Assembly: GCF_014192395.1 (NCBI RefSeq)
Contig: NZ_JACHXW010000018.1
Span: 1 to 64,000, forward strand
Length of the DNA stretch: 64,000 nucleotides
Direction of reading: 5' to 3'
From: Paenibacillus endophyticus
GTDB taxonomy: Bacteria > Bacillota > Bacilli > Paenibacillales > Paenibacillaceae
The translations under genes were made by a program, and so were the position numbers. The notes under the pieces were generated by a model that was given only the letters and a program-made list of their open reading frames with translations, did no database searches and was not told the DNA's origin. Positions 9,579 through 18,511 of this stretch are shown in pieces; the stretch's first letter is position 1, and every line of letters begins with the position of its first letter.

Positions 9579-10484
9579 ATGAAGAAACGCAACAAGAATG
9601 GACTGCTTAAGATGGAGCGCCGATGGGGCATGCTGCTCGCGCTTCCGGTTACGCTCGGATTGATTCTCTTCGCCATAGGACCCATCATTGCATCCTTTTT
9701 CTTCAGCTTGACCGATTGGCAAATCGGAGGTCAATCCTCATTCATTGGCTTGAAAAACTACGAGACGATCTTAACGAAGGATCCTGTATTTACGAAATCG
9801 CTGTTCGTGACGGTCTATTATGTGCTCGCCACGGTCCCGGTCGCCATTATCGCCGCTTTCGGGCTGGCGATGCTCCTTAACCGCAAGGTGAAAGGCTTGT
9901 CCATCTTCAGGACGATCTTCTTTTTGCCATCCATAGTCCCCCGAATTGCCAGCACGATGCTCTGGCTGTGGCTGTTCAATCCCGACTTCGGTTTGCTCAA
10001 CTCGATGCTTGAATTTGTGGGTCTGCCCGGAAGCCAATGGATTTATGCGGAGGAAACGGCGATTCCATCGATTGCGCTTATGAGCGTGTGGGGCGTCGGC
10101 AATTATATGATTATTTTTTTGGCAGGGCTGCAATCCGTTCCCGCACATTTGTACGAGGCGGTCGAAGTGGACGGGGGAGGAGCATGGCGCAAATTTTACC
10201 ATGTTACCTTGCCCTCGATGACGCCGACGATATTCTTCAATATGGTCATGATGCAGATCGGGGCTTTCCAAAGCTTCGACAGCGTATACGTCATGACACA
10301 GGGCGGACCGAATAATGCGACCTTGCTCTATGTGGTCTATCTGTACCGCGTTGCCTTCACGGAGACGAAAATTGGCTATGCATCAGCGTTGTCTTGGATT
10401 TTATTCATCATAATCGTCGTGCTGACGCTCATTACGTTCCGGACGTCGCGCAAATGGGTGTATTACGAAGGGGGAGGAAAGTAG
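9579..10484 (+). CDS. Sugar ABC transporter permease (UgpA/MalF type)
   Basis: 301-residue inner-membrane permease with about six membrane helices (first at GMLLALPVTLGLILFAIGP). The EAA loop that docks the ATPase is readable near residue 190 (YEAVEVDGGGAWRKFYHVTLPSM). I start at the ATG at 9579 because GGAGGGAG sits just upstream; the in-frame extension to 9507 has no ribosome site and overlaps the intercistronic hairpin. It pairs with the permease that overlaps it by one base. Confidence 0.94.
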   Translation: MKKRNKNGLLKMERRWGMLLALPVTLGLILFAIGPIIASFFFSLTDWQIGGQSSFIGLKNYETILTKDPVFTKSLFVTVYYVLATVPVAIIAAFGLAMLLNRKVKGLSIFRTIFFLPSIVPRIASTMLWLWLFNPDFGLLNSMLEFVGLPGSQWIYAEETAIPSIALMSVWGVGNYMIIFLAGLQSVPAHLYEAVEVDGGGAWRKFYHVTLPSMTPTIFFNMVMMQIGAFQSFDSVYVMTQGGPNNATLLYVVYLYRVAFTETKIGYASALSWILFIIIVVLTLITFRTSRKWVYYEGGGK

Positions 10485-11329
10485 TGAGCAGAACGAGTCC
10501 CCGCATTTTCACTTATGTAACGCTCATTTTGCTCAGCTTGCTGATGATTTTGCCGCTCATCTGGCTCGCTAGAAGCTCCTTGATGGATAATGCGCAAATA
10601 TTCATTTTCCCGCCGGAGTGGATTCCGAGTCCTTTTCGTTGGAGCAATTATCCGGAGGCACTTACGGCCGTTCCGTTCAGCCGCTTCTTCTTGAACACGA
10701 TGACGCTTGAATTGCTCACGGTCAGCGGCGTACTTGTAACGACGATCATCTCAGCCTATACGTTCGCAAGGCTGAGATGGCCAGGCCGAAATATCGTGTT
10801 CGGCGTGCTGATGGCAACCGGCATGCTGCCTGGAGCAGCGACGCTGATTCCGATGTTCGTCCTATGGCGGGAAGTAGGAGCGCTTGATTCATTCGTTCCG
10901 CTCGCACTTCCTTCCTGGTTCGGTGCAGGCGTCTACACAGGGCAAGGTGTGTTCGCGATATTTCTAATGCGTCAGTTTTACCTCTCCATTCCCCGGGAGC
11001 TTGACGAGGCGGCTTACATGGACGGGGCGGGCCCTTTGACTGTGCTTTGGCGGATCATCATTCCGCTCTCGAAGCCCGCAGTGCTCGTCATAACCGTGTT
11101 TTCGTTCAATGACGTGTGGAACCAATTTCTAGAGCCAACCTTGTATCTCAGCTCGGAATCCAACTTTACGATGGCGCTTGGCCTAGCTTCCTTCAAAGGG
11201 CTCTACAATGCGCAATGGGGTTATCTGATGGCCGCGTCGGCTACGATGGTCGCTCCGATTATTTTGCTATTCTTTCTTGCGCAGCGCTACTTTATCGAAG
11301 GAATTACGCTCACGGGCATTAAAGGCTAA
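10484..11329 (+). CDS. Sugar ABC transporter permease (UgpE/MalG type)
   Basis: 281-residue permease, second half of the heterodimeric channel. GTG start at 10484 uses the last base of the upstream TAG, and GGGGGAGG is the ribosome site; longer in-frame readings only shadow the previous gene. About six membrane helices are present, and the EAA motif reads ELDEAAYMDGAGPLTVLWRIIIPLSKP. It ends 13 bases before the M24 peptidase gene, tying sugar-type import to peptide/hydroxyproline catabolism in one transcript. Confidence 0.93.
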   Translation: MSRTSPRIFTYVTLILLSLLMILPLIWLARSSLMDNAQIFIFPPEWIPSPFRWSNYPEALTAVPFSRFFLNTMTLELLTVSGVLVTTIISAYTFARLRWPGRNIVFGVLMATGMLPGAATLIPMFVLWREVGALDSFVPLALPSWFGAGVYTGQGVFAIFLMRQFYLSIPRELDEAAYMDGAGPLTVLWRIIIPLSKPAVLVITVFSFNDVWNQFLEPTLYLSSESNFTMALGLASFKGLYNAQWGYLMAASATMVAPIILLFFLAQRYFIEGITLTGIKG

Positions 11330-11342
11330 GGAGGGAGATCGG

Positions 11343-12413
11343 ATGATGAATGCAAGGTTGTCACGGCTTCGGTCAGTGTTGAAAGAGAAAAAGCTCGAAG
11401 CCATTCTTATTTCACATGGTCCGAATCGCCGATACATATCCGGATTTACAGGATCTTCCGGATATGCGGTCGTAACGGGCGAGCATGCCTTGCTGCTAAC
11501 GGATTTCCGCTATCTTTCGCAAGCGAAGGAGCAGGCGGCGACCTTCGATGTGGAGCGGCACGGGGTTCAACCTCTCGCGTCGATCGCGGAGCATATCCGC
11601 AAGCTTGGCGTTCGAGAGCTCGCCTTCGAGGCAAATCGGTTGACCTTGGCGCAAGCCAAAATGCTGCTGGAGCAATTATCCGGCATCGCGTGCTTGCCGA
11701 CTGAAGAAATCTTGGAGAAGCTTCGCAATGTCAAGGATGAAGCCGAAATCGCGTCACTCCGGGAAGCAGCACGCATTGCGGACGAGGCGTTCTTTCATAT
11801 ATTGCCTCTCATCCGTCCTGGCACGACCGAGAGGCGAATCGCAGCGGAGCTGGAATACCGCATCCGGCTGCTCGGCGCGGAATGTGGATGGCCGGGATTC
11901 ATCGTCGCCTCGGGCTATCGTTCGGCTCTGCCGCACGGCGTGGCGAGCACTAAGGAAATCGGCAATGACGAATTCGTAACGCTTGATTTCGGCGCGATCG
12001 TGAACGGTTACATGTCGGATGTGACGAGAACGGTGTTCGTAGGCAAGCCCGACGGGAGGCAGCGTGAGATTTACGCTACGGTGCTAGCCGCCAACGAAAA
12101 AGCGATTCGAGGCTTGCGTCCCGGATTGGACGGCAAGCAGGGAGACGCCCTCGGCCGTGATGTCATCGCGGAACGGGGCTATGGGGAATATTTCGGACAT
12201 GGCCTCGGGCATGGCATCGGCTTGGAAATCCACGAGCAGCTTCGTTTATCGCAGTTAAGCGATTCCATCCTGGAACCAGGCAACGTGCTTACCGTTGAGC
12301 CGGGCATATACATTCCTAATGTTGAAGGCGTTCGCATCGAAGACGACGTGCTCATCAAGCCGAATGGCGTGGACGTCCTCACTTCAAGTCCCAAAGCGCT
12401 GATCGCGCTCTAA
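11343..12413 (+). CDS. Xaa-Pro aminopeptidase/dipeptidase (M24 family, prolidase-like)
   Basis: 356-residue cytosolic metallopeptidase of the M24B group, which cuts peptide bonds next to proline or hydroxyproline. An N-terminal creatinase-type domain (about 1-125) precedes the pita-bread domain. All five metal ligands are visible: D and D in TLDFGAIVNGYMSDVTRTV, H in FGHGLGHGIGLEIHE, E in TVEPGIYIP and E in RIEDDVLI. The ATG at 11343 follows GGAGGGAG. The second M24 gene at 20651 is a paralogue in the same locus. Inferred job: release of hydroxyproline from imported short peptides. Confidence 0.93.
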   Translation: MMNARLSRLRSVLKEKKLEAILISHGPNRRYISGFTGSSGYAVVTGEHALLLTDFRYLSQAKEQAATFDVERHGVQPLASIAEHIRKLGVRELAFEANRLTLAQAKMLLEQLSGIACLPTEEILEKLRNVKDEAEIASLREAARIADEAFFHILPLIRPGTTERRIAAELEYRIRLLGAECGWPGFIVASGYRSALPHGVASTKEIGNDEFVTLDFGAIVNGYMSDVTRTVFVGKPDGRQREIYATVLAANEKAIRGLRPGLDGKQGDALGRDVIAERGYGEYFGHGLGHGIGLEIHEQLRLSQLSDSILEPGNVLTVEPGIYIPNVEGVRIEDDVLIKPNGVDVLTSSPKALIAL

Positions 12414-12458
12414 ATTGGACGGCTCGAGCCGAGCCTCCGTATCGAGGAGGAAGCAAAT

Positions 12459-13331
12459 ATGAGTTTATTTTCCGGCGTTTATGTCGCTATCGTTACCCCT
12501 TTCGATGACAAGATGAATGTGGATGTTGCCCGCTTAGAGGAGCATGTCGATTGGTTGATCCGTGAAGGCGTCGACGGCATCGTCCCAACCGGTTCAGTCG
12601 GAGAGTACGCCACTTTATCGGCAGAGGAGCGAAGAACGGTAGTCGAGACTGCTATTGCTGCGGCTGCAGGCCGGGTGCCTGTCATCGTCGGAACGGCCGC
12701 GCCTTCTACGGGAATGGCCGTGCAATGGGCGGAGCATGCCAAGCAATCCGGTGCAGCAGGTATTATGGCACTGCCGCCAATCAGTTACAGGCCGTCCGAA
12801 GCCGAAGTGATCCATCATTACGAATCGCTATCTTCGGTTGGGCTGCCTATCGTCGTTTATAACAACCCCCATGATTATCCGACTGACATGAAGCCCGCCT
12901 TTCTGCAAAAACTGTCTGCCATCGAAAACGTTGTCGCCGTCAAGGAGTTTTCAGGCGATATCCGAAGAGTACATGATATTCAAAGGCTGACCGATCTTCA
13001 GATCATGATTGGCGTGGATGATTTGGCTATGGAGGGCGGGCTGTTCGGTGCAGCGGGATGGATCGCCGGTCTTACGAATGTATTGCCGTCGGAGAGTGTC
13101 CGCATGTTCAAGCTGGCTCAGCAGGGCCAGTTGGATGAGGCGATCGCTATTTATCGCAGATTGCTTCCGTTATTTCATTGGGATGCGAATCCGCGCCTCG
13201 TTCAGGCGATCAAATACAGTATGGAGTTGGCTGGTCGGCCGATGGGGTTGACCCGCCCGCCGCGTCTGCCGCTAACGGAGGAGGAGCAGAGCGACATTCG
13301 GGAGGCGTATGCGTACGCGACGAGCGAATAG
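12459..13331 (+). CDS. DapA-family lyase, probable pyrroline-4-hydroxy-2-carboxylate deaminase
   Basis: 290-residue member of the dihydrodipicolinate synthase/N-acetylneuraminate lyase family, a class I aldolase-type barrel. The Schiff-base lysine is K162 (VAVKEFSGD) and the catalytic tyrosine Y134 (VVYNNP); GSVGEYATLS is the usual substrate loop. In hydroxyproline catabolism a member of this family deaminates 1-pyrroline-4-hydroxy-2-carboxylate to 2,5-dioxopentanoate. With an aldehyde dehydrogenase next and epimerase nearby, that role is far likelier than lysine synthesis. Ribosome site GAGGAGG. Confidence 0.88.
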   Translation: MSLFSGVYVAIVTPFDDKMNVDVARLEEHVDWLIREGVDGIVPTGSVGEYATLSAEERRTVVETAIAAAAGRVPVIVGTAAPSTGMAVQWAEHAKQSGAAGIMALPPISYRPSEAEVIHHYESLSSVGLPIVVYNNPHDYPTDMKPAFLQKLSAIENVVAVKEFSGDIRRVHDIQRLTDLQIMIGVDDLAMEGGLFGAAGWIAGLTNVLPSESVRMFKLAQQGQLDEAIAIYRRLLPLFHWDANPRLVQAIKYSMELAGRPMGLTRPPRLPLTEEEQSDIREAYAYATSE

Positions 13332-13357
13332 GTGAAATTCAGAAGGGGGGAAGCAGC

Positions 13358-14794
13358 ATGGAATCCAGGAACTGGATCGGCGGAGAATGGAGCAAGCCGG
13401 AAGCGGGCACGCTCGAAATCCGCAATCCTTCTGATTTAACTGAAACGGTGGGGTATGTTCATTTGTCGGGCAAGGCGGAATTGTTTGCGGCAGTCGATGC
13501 GGCGCGGAGCGCGCAGCCGAAGTGGGCGGCGATGACGGGAGCCGCTAGAGGAGAATGTCTCTATCGCATGGCCGATTTGCTTGAGGCGCATGTTGCAGAG
13601 GTTGCGATTCTAGCAAGCAGCGAAATGGGCAAGCCAATTGCCGAGATGCGCGGGGAAGTGGCACGCGGCGTCCAATTGCTTCGCTATTACGCAGCGGAGG
13701 GCGTTCGTGCGAACGGCCAGATTATTCCTTCGGCCTTCGCCAATGTGAAGCAGTATTCGGTTCGCGTCCCGCTCGGAGTAGCTGCGGTCATTACGCCTTG
13801 GAACTTTCCGGCGGCTATCCCGATATGGAAGATCGCCCCCGCTTTAATATGCGGCAACACGGTCGTATGGAAGCCGGCAGAAAACGGTTGCCTGACTGCG
13901 GTTAAACTCGCGGAAATATTCGCCGAAGCTAAATTGCCAGCGGGTACCCTTAATCTGATTATTGGGAAGGGGAGTGTCGTTGGCGAAGCGCTGCTGCAGG
14001 AAGCGAAGATTGACGCGGTCAGCTTTACCGGTTCTTCCGCAACGGGGCTTCGGGTCGCGGCGGCCAGCGCTGCGCGAAATTTGAAGTACCAGTCGGAGAT
14101 GGGCGGCAAGAATGCTGCCGTCGTTCTGCGCGATGCCGATCTCGATGCGGCTGTTGCGGCCGTCGTTAGCGGCGCCTTTCGCTCGGCGGGGCAGAAATGC
14201 ACGGCGACGAGCAGAATTATCGTCGAACGGGCTGTTTATGATGAGTTTGCGTCCAAAACGGCCGAAGCGATAGCAAAGCTGTGCATGGCAAATGCAAAAA
14301 CCGAAGGGGCGTATCTCGGTCCCGTCGCCTCGTTGGAGCAATTCAAGTCGGTTAATGGGTTCGTGGAGACCGCGCTTGCGGAGGCGCGAACCGTTGCCGT
14401 CGGTTCGAGAGCTGATGGGGAGGATGAAGGGTACTATATTTCCCCGCTGCTCGTAGAGGGAGTATCGGCTGATCATCAGCTCGTCCAAGAGGAAGTGTTC
14501 GGCCCATTGGCCGTGCTGCTCCCCGCTGACAACCTCGACGAAGCGATTGCACTTGTCAATCGGACCGTCTTTGGGCTTAGCGCTTCCGTATTCACAAGAG
14601 ACCTGAACAACGCGTTCCGGTTTCTCGACGAAGCGGAAGCGGGCATGGTCCGCGTCAATCAGGAAACGGGAGGTGTGGAATATCAGGCACCCTTCGGGGG
14701 CATGAAAGATTCCAGCTCCCACAGTAGAGAACAGGGCCAATCCGCTCTCGAATTCTACTCCCATCTGAAAACATGCGCGATTCAATACCGTTAA
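13358..14794 (+). CDS. Aldehyde dehydrogenase, probable 2,5-dioxopentanoate dehydrogenase
   Basis: 478-residue NAD(P)-dependent aldehyde dehydrogenase. Motifs: TPWNFPAAIPIWKIAPAL (cofactor binding), FTGSSATG, catalytic E247 in SEMGGKN and nucleophile C281 in SAGQKCTATSR. In this setting it should oxidise 2-oxoglutarate semialdehyde to 2-oxoglutarate, the last step of hydroxyproline breakdown, where the carbon also coming from L-arabinose oxidation would join. The ATG at 13358 follows an AGGGGGG site; the in-frame extension back to 13178 overlaps the previous gene. Same operon as the DapA-like gene (26-base gap). Confidence 0.9.
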   Translation: MESRNWIGGEWSKPEAGTLEIRNPSDLTETVGYVHLSGKAELFAAVDAARSAQPKWAAMTGAARGECLYRMADLLEAHVAEVAILASSEMGKPIAEMRGEVARGVQLLRYYAAEGVRANGQIIPSAFANVKQYSVRVPLGVAAVITPWNFPAAIPIWKIAPALICGNTVVWKPAENGCLTAVKLAEIFAEAKLPAGTLNLIIGKGSVVGEALLQEAKIDAVSFTGSSATGLRVAAASAARNLKYQSEMGGKNAAVVLRDADLDAAVAAVVSGAFRSAGQKCTATSRIIVERAVYDEFASKTAEAIAKLCMANAKTEGAYLGPVASLEQFKSVNGFVETALAEARTVAVGSRADGEDEGYYISPLLVEGVSADHQLVQEEVFGPLAVLLPADNLDEAIALVNRTVFGLSASVFTRDLNNAFRFLDEAEAGMVRVNQETGGVEYQAPFGGMKDSSSHSREQGQSALEFYSHLKTCAIQYR

Positions 14795-14818
14795 TGCGCG
14801 ATGAACGGAGCGTGAGCA

Positions 14819-16135
14819 ATGACAATGGCGAGCTCGACTATGAATATGCAATTGCTGCCGCAGATGCGTTGCGCGCTTGCTCCCGAGCTGAGGCAATCGC
14901 TCATGCTGCTGCAGATGACGACTGCTGATCTGTTCTCCTATTTGCGGGAGGCCGAGCAGGACAATCCGTTGATTCAGCTCGAGGAGGCGGATTGGTTATC
15001 CTATGGAGCCAAGCAAAGTGGAGCAGTAGGCCATCGGAGCAGTGGTGCTGATCTGGCTGCATTCCGCATGGAGAGGGAAACGCTTGAACAAGCACTGCAC
15101 GCCCAGATCAGACTAACTAACGCACCGAGAATGGAGAAAATGGCTGCCGCCTTTTTGGCGGGCAATTTGAATGAATCCGGTTATCTGGATATTGGACTTG
15201 AAGAGGCGGGGAGCATCACGGGGCTTGAGATGAATGTCGTCGAAGCTGGACTTAGACTGCTGCACACGTTGGAACCCGCAGGCTCTGCTGCCGCGTCGCT
15301 GAAGGAATGTTTGCTGCTGCAGGCGTCTCGCGATAACAGCGCACCTCGGTTTGTTAAGGAGCTGATCCAAAGCCATCTCGGCGATGTTGCCAAGCGGCGC
15401 TGGAAGATCATCGGCAAATCGCTCGGAATAAGCGAGCAGGAAATGGAAGGCGCCGTCCGGTATTTGCGGAGTCTCAATCCCCGTCCGGGGCTTCACTACG
15501 GCAATTCGGACGATTTATATGCGATAGCGGAGATCAAGCTGCGAAGATCGGAAGACGGTTCAGGGTTTGTCATTCGCGAATCGGCTCCGTTCCGGATAAG
15601 CTTTCATGCTCTCGGGCTTGATGCAGGTGCTGGTCCTCGCGCGTGGCATGATTGGGTTGAAGCCAAGAGAAAAGAAGCAGGCGTATTGGAGGGAATGCTG
15701 CGCTTCCGAATGCGAGCCTTAACCGCTGTGACCGCCGCTATCGCCGTTCAACAGCAGCGATTTCTGGATGAAGGAGCGGCAGCGATACGGCCTCTTAAGC
15801 TGGAGCAGATTGCCGCCGAGACCGGATTTCATCTCTCGACTGTCAGCAGGGCAGTTCGAGGAAAGCATGTAGATACGCCGTTTGGCGTGCTGCCGTTAAA
15901 TACGTTTTTTTCCAATGGCCTCGAAAGTGACCGCGGAGAAGAGGTATCCTCGCGAGCGGTGAAGTATCGCATCCGAGGGCTAATCGCAGGCGAGAACAAG
16001 CAGCGCCCGTTAACGGACGCGCGTCTTGCCGCATTGCTTCATGAGGAAGGGCTGATCATCTCTAGACGTACTGTTGCGAAATACCGGGAAGAGGAACGCA
16101 TTCTGCCGTCGACTTTCCGGTCCATGCCGCTGTAA
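14819..16135 (+). CDS. rpoN: RNA polymerase sigma-54 factor
   Basis: 438-residue sigma-54. Region I is Gln/Leu rich (QLLPQMRCALAPELRQSLMLLQM) and ends in the usual DNPLIQLEE. A core-binding region and HTH follow (FHLSTVSRAVRGKHVDTPFG), and the C-terminal RpoN box is present (SRRTVAKYREE). It starts 24 bases after the aldehyde dehydrogenase, so it sits in a catabolic operon, which is unusual; sigma-54 genes are mostly in housekeeping settings. A sigma-54 activator gene (21788) and two -24/-12 promoters (20381, 20576) are close by, so it probably serves this locus at least in part. In Bacillus the gene is called sigL. Confidence 0.95.
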   Translation: MTMASSTMNMQLLPQMRCALAPELRQSLMLLQMTTADLFSYLREAEQDNPLIQLEEADWLSYGAKQSGAVGHRSSGADLAAFRMERETLEQALHAQIRLTNAPRMEKMAAAFLAGNLNESGYLDIGLEEAGSITGLEMNVVEAGLRLLHTLEPAGSAAASLKECLLLQASRDNSAPRFVKELIQSHLGDVAKRRWKIIGKSLGISEQEMEGAVRYLRSLNPRPGLHYGNSDDLYAIAEIKLRRSEDGSGFVIRESAPFRISFHALGLDAGAGPRAWHDWVEAKRKEAGVLEGMLRFRMRALTAVTAAIAVQQQRFLDEGAAAIRPLKLEQIAAETGFHLSTVSRAVRGKHVDTPFGVLPLNTFFSNGLESDRGEEVSSRAVKYRIRGLIAGENKQRPLTDARLAALLHEEGLIISRRTVAKYREEERILPSTFRSMPL

Positions 16136-16233
16136 TCATGCCCGGTTTATGAAGGGAGGAGATGCCCATGTAACCGCAGGTAGGCAATGGGAAGCGTGCT
16201 TCGAATACCGAAAAAGAAGAGGAGGCTCAAGGA

Positions 16234-18447
16234 ATGGAACTACGAACCATGCAAGGAAAGCGGAGCTTTACGTTCACAGCAGCCGTATCTGCTATTTTGA
16301 TCGGGGTGCTTCTGGTCACGCTGCTCTTCACAGGTCCGCCGAGACCGGTCCATGCCGCGGCGGGTTACGCCGAGGTCGTCGATATTTTTGGCCGGACGGT
16401 GAACGACAACGGAATCGAACTTGTGGACTGGCAGGGCTACCTAGCCAACCCTTATATCAAGCTCACGGTCAAGCCCCCGACTAGCGCGGTGTTCCCTGTT
16501 ACGATCAACTTAACGACCCAAGGCACCTCCCGCCTGATGATGAACAGGCCGAGTACAATGTCAGCCACCGGCGCAGCCAAAACGTTGACGTTCGCTAATG
16601 CAGCATCCACGCAAGAATTCAACTTGGCTATTCACCCTGACCGGGTCGGCGGCAACGGCGAAATCGAGAATCATACGTTGACTTTGCAGGTGGTTCAAGG
16701 AAACAATGCGACCAGCACACAATCTATTGCGATTCGGGTGCTCGATCAAGACGACAATGCCGAGCCAACGATGCCGCTCAAATTCGATTACCGCTTCGAT
16801 ACGATAACGAACATATTCGGCGATGCCGGTGTGAAAGCCGCCACGGAGCAGGCGATCAAGGACTGGTTCTACTTTTTCGACGAAGCCCCATATGATACCG
16901 TCGCTTCCGGTGCGGAGCAGATGTCCCTTCCTGGAGACAATTGGCAGAACTCCATATCGGTCACGAATAACGCCGCATACAACGGCATGTGGGTCTTCCT
17001 GCGCGGGATTAATGATCCCTATTCGACAGGGTTTCCCTCCATCAACGGTAATTACCACAAACGCGCAGGCGTTCAAGTACCGGGACCGATTCCTCGTTCA
17101 CTCGCAACGATTTTGGATTTCTATACGGGCTTTACGCCGTTTACATCGTTGAACGATGAAGATTATTACTTGACGCAGATGCCCGGCGCATCTTGCACCT
17201 CCAACTGCCAAACCGATTTGCTCGGCTTGATCGCCCATGAATTCGGGCATGCAGTCGCCTTCCACAGCGACTGGCCTGGCATGGCAGCATATGTCGCAAG
17301 CGGCGGAGCGAACGATTCCGAAGTGATCGCCTATCAAGGCAACGCGGTGCCGCTCGATACCAGCTACCACATTCCTGAAGCCAATTCTCAGAACTGGGAT
17401 CGGCTGAGCGGGCAAAGCGGCGGGCGCAGCCATATGTTCCATCCGAAGAGATGGATGATGACGAAGCTCTCTCTGCTGATCGCGGAGAATGCAGGCTGGA
17501 AGATCAAAAAAACACTAACGCCATTTCTTGCTCCGTCCATCGTTACAACATCGCTGCTGGGCGGCACGAAAGGCGCCGCTTATTCGCAGACGCTTTCGGC
17601 GAAAGGCGGCGTACCGTTCTATGATTGGAATCTAATAAGCGGTTCGCTTCCGCCGGGACTGACCTTGGATCGCTTCAAGGGAACCATTAGCGGAACAATC
17701 TCGGGCAGTGCGCCCCAAAACAGCTATACGTTCACGGTGCAGCTGCGGGACTACGATACGCTTAGCGTGCCGGTTACGAAGACGTTTACCATTAGCCTGA
17801 ACGGCACCGAGCCGCCAACCGACCTGGTTGCGCGATACCTATTTAATGAAACGAGCGGCATGACAGCGGCTGACGCTTCCGGCAATGGCTTGAACACTTC
17901 GCTGAGCGGCGGTGTAACATGGGCTGCTGGCCATGCGGCCAACGCTGTTCTTTTTAATGGTACGACAGGCTACGGCAGCTTGCCTAGCGGTATCGTCAGT
18001 GGGCTAAACAATTTCACGATCGCCACTTGGGTCAAAGTGGACAATACATCGAACTGGACCCGAATATTCGACTTCGGTACTGGAGCTGCGTCGAACATGT
18101 TCCTGACACCTCGTCCAGGCGGGGCAGGGCTTCGGTTCGCGATCACGACGAGCGGCAGCGGCGGGGAGCAGCGGTTATCGACGACGACGGCATTCCCGAC
18201 GGGCGTGTGGAAGCATGTTGCGGTGACGTTGAACGGGACCGCGGGCACGCTGTACGTGGACGGCGTATCGGTAGCGACGAATGCGAATATGACGATTAAG
18301 CCGTCGAGCCTAGGCAACACGACACTCAACTATCTCGGTCGATCACAATATGCCGGCGACGCTTATTTGAACGGAGGATTAGACGATTTCTGCATCTACA
18401 ACCGGGCGCTGAGCGGATCGGAAATCACCGCTCTGTTTAATAGCTGA
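16234..18447 (+). CDS. Secreted metalloprotease-like protein with Ig-like and LamG domains
   Basis: 737 residues. Signal peptide of about 42 residues (hydrophobic core AILIGVLLVTLLFTG, cleavage near VHAA). Residues about 45-170 are beta-rich (Calx-beta-like, ending VLDQDDNAEP). A putative catalytic domain holds HEFGHAVAFHSD with H335, E336, H339 and a candidate third ligand H344, one residue closer than in metzincins. Then a putative-Ig (He_PIG-type) domain at about 440-530 (GSLPPGLTLDRFKGTISG) and a C-terminal LamG/concanavalin-like domain (about 535-737). Probably an extracellular protein- or glycoprotein-degrading enzyme; its place beside hydroxyproline genes suggests attack on a collagen- or extensin-like substrate, which is inference. 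Confidence 0.75.
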   Translation: MELRTMQGKRSFTFTAAVSAILIGVLLVTLLFTGPPRPVHAAAGYAEVVDIFGRTVNDNGIELVDWQGYLANPYIKLTVKPPTSAVFPVTINLTTQGTSRLMMNRPSTMSATGAAKTLTFANAASTQEFNLAIHPDRVGGNGEIENHTLTLQVVQGNNATSTQSIAIRVLDQDDNAEPTMPLKFDYRFDTITNIFGDAGVKAATEQAIKDWFYFFDEAPYDTVASGAEQMSLPGDNWQNSISVTNNAAYNGMWVFLRGINDPYSTGFPSINGNYHKRAGVQVPGPIPRSLATILDFYTGFTPFTSLNDEDYYLTQMPGASCTSNCQTDLLGLIAHEFGHAVAFHSDWPGMAAYVASGGANDSEVIAYQGNAVPLDTSYHIPEANSQNWDRLSGQSGGRSHMFHPKRWMMTKLSLLIAENAGWKIKKTLTPFLAPSIVTTSLLGGTKGAAYSQTLSAKGGVPFYDWNLISGSLPPGLTLDRFKGTISGTISGSAPQNSYTFTVQLRDYDTLSVPVTKTFTISLNGTEPPTDLVARYLFNETSGMTAADASGNGLNTSLSGGVTWAAGHAANAVLFNGTTGYGSLPSGIVSGLNNFTIATWVKVDNTSNWTRIFDFGTGAASNMFLTPRPGGAGLRFAITTSGSGGEQRLSTTTAFPTGVWKHVAVTLNGTAGTLYVDGVSVATNANMTIKPSSLGNTTLNYLGRSQYAGDAYLNGGLDDFCIYNRALSGSEITALFNS

Positions 18448-18460
18448 CCAAGCGCATGAC

Positions 18461-18499
18461 AAAGCCGCCTTTCGGGTTGAAATACCCTAAGGCGGTTTA
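18461..18499. terminator. Bidirectional terminator between convergent genes
   Basis: CCGCCTT (18465-18471) pairs with AAGGCGG (18489-18495), with an inner GGGT/ACCC. A-rich and T-rich flanks suit termination in both directions. Confidence 0.8.
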
Positions 18500-18511
18500 T
18501 TTGCATGGTCG

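Noticed and set aside
12420..12440. GGCTCGAGCC palindrome before the DapA-like gene as terminator
   Set aside because: Short, no T tail, and it lies in a tight operon with a strong ribosome site just after it.
13844..14896. 350-residue open frame on the minus strand across the aldehyde dehydrogenase gene
   Set aside because: It is antisense to a gene with full catalytic motifs, has no family features or ribosome site, and reflects GC-rich codon use.
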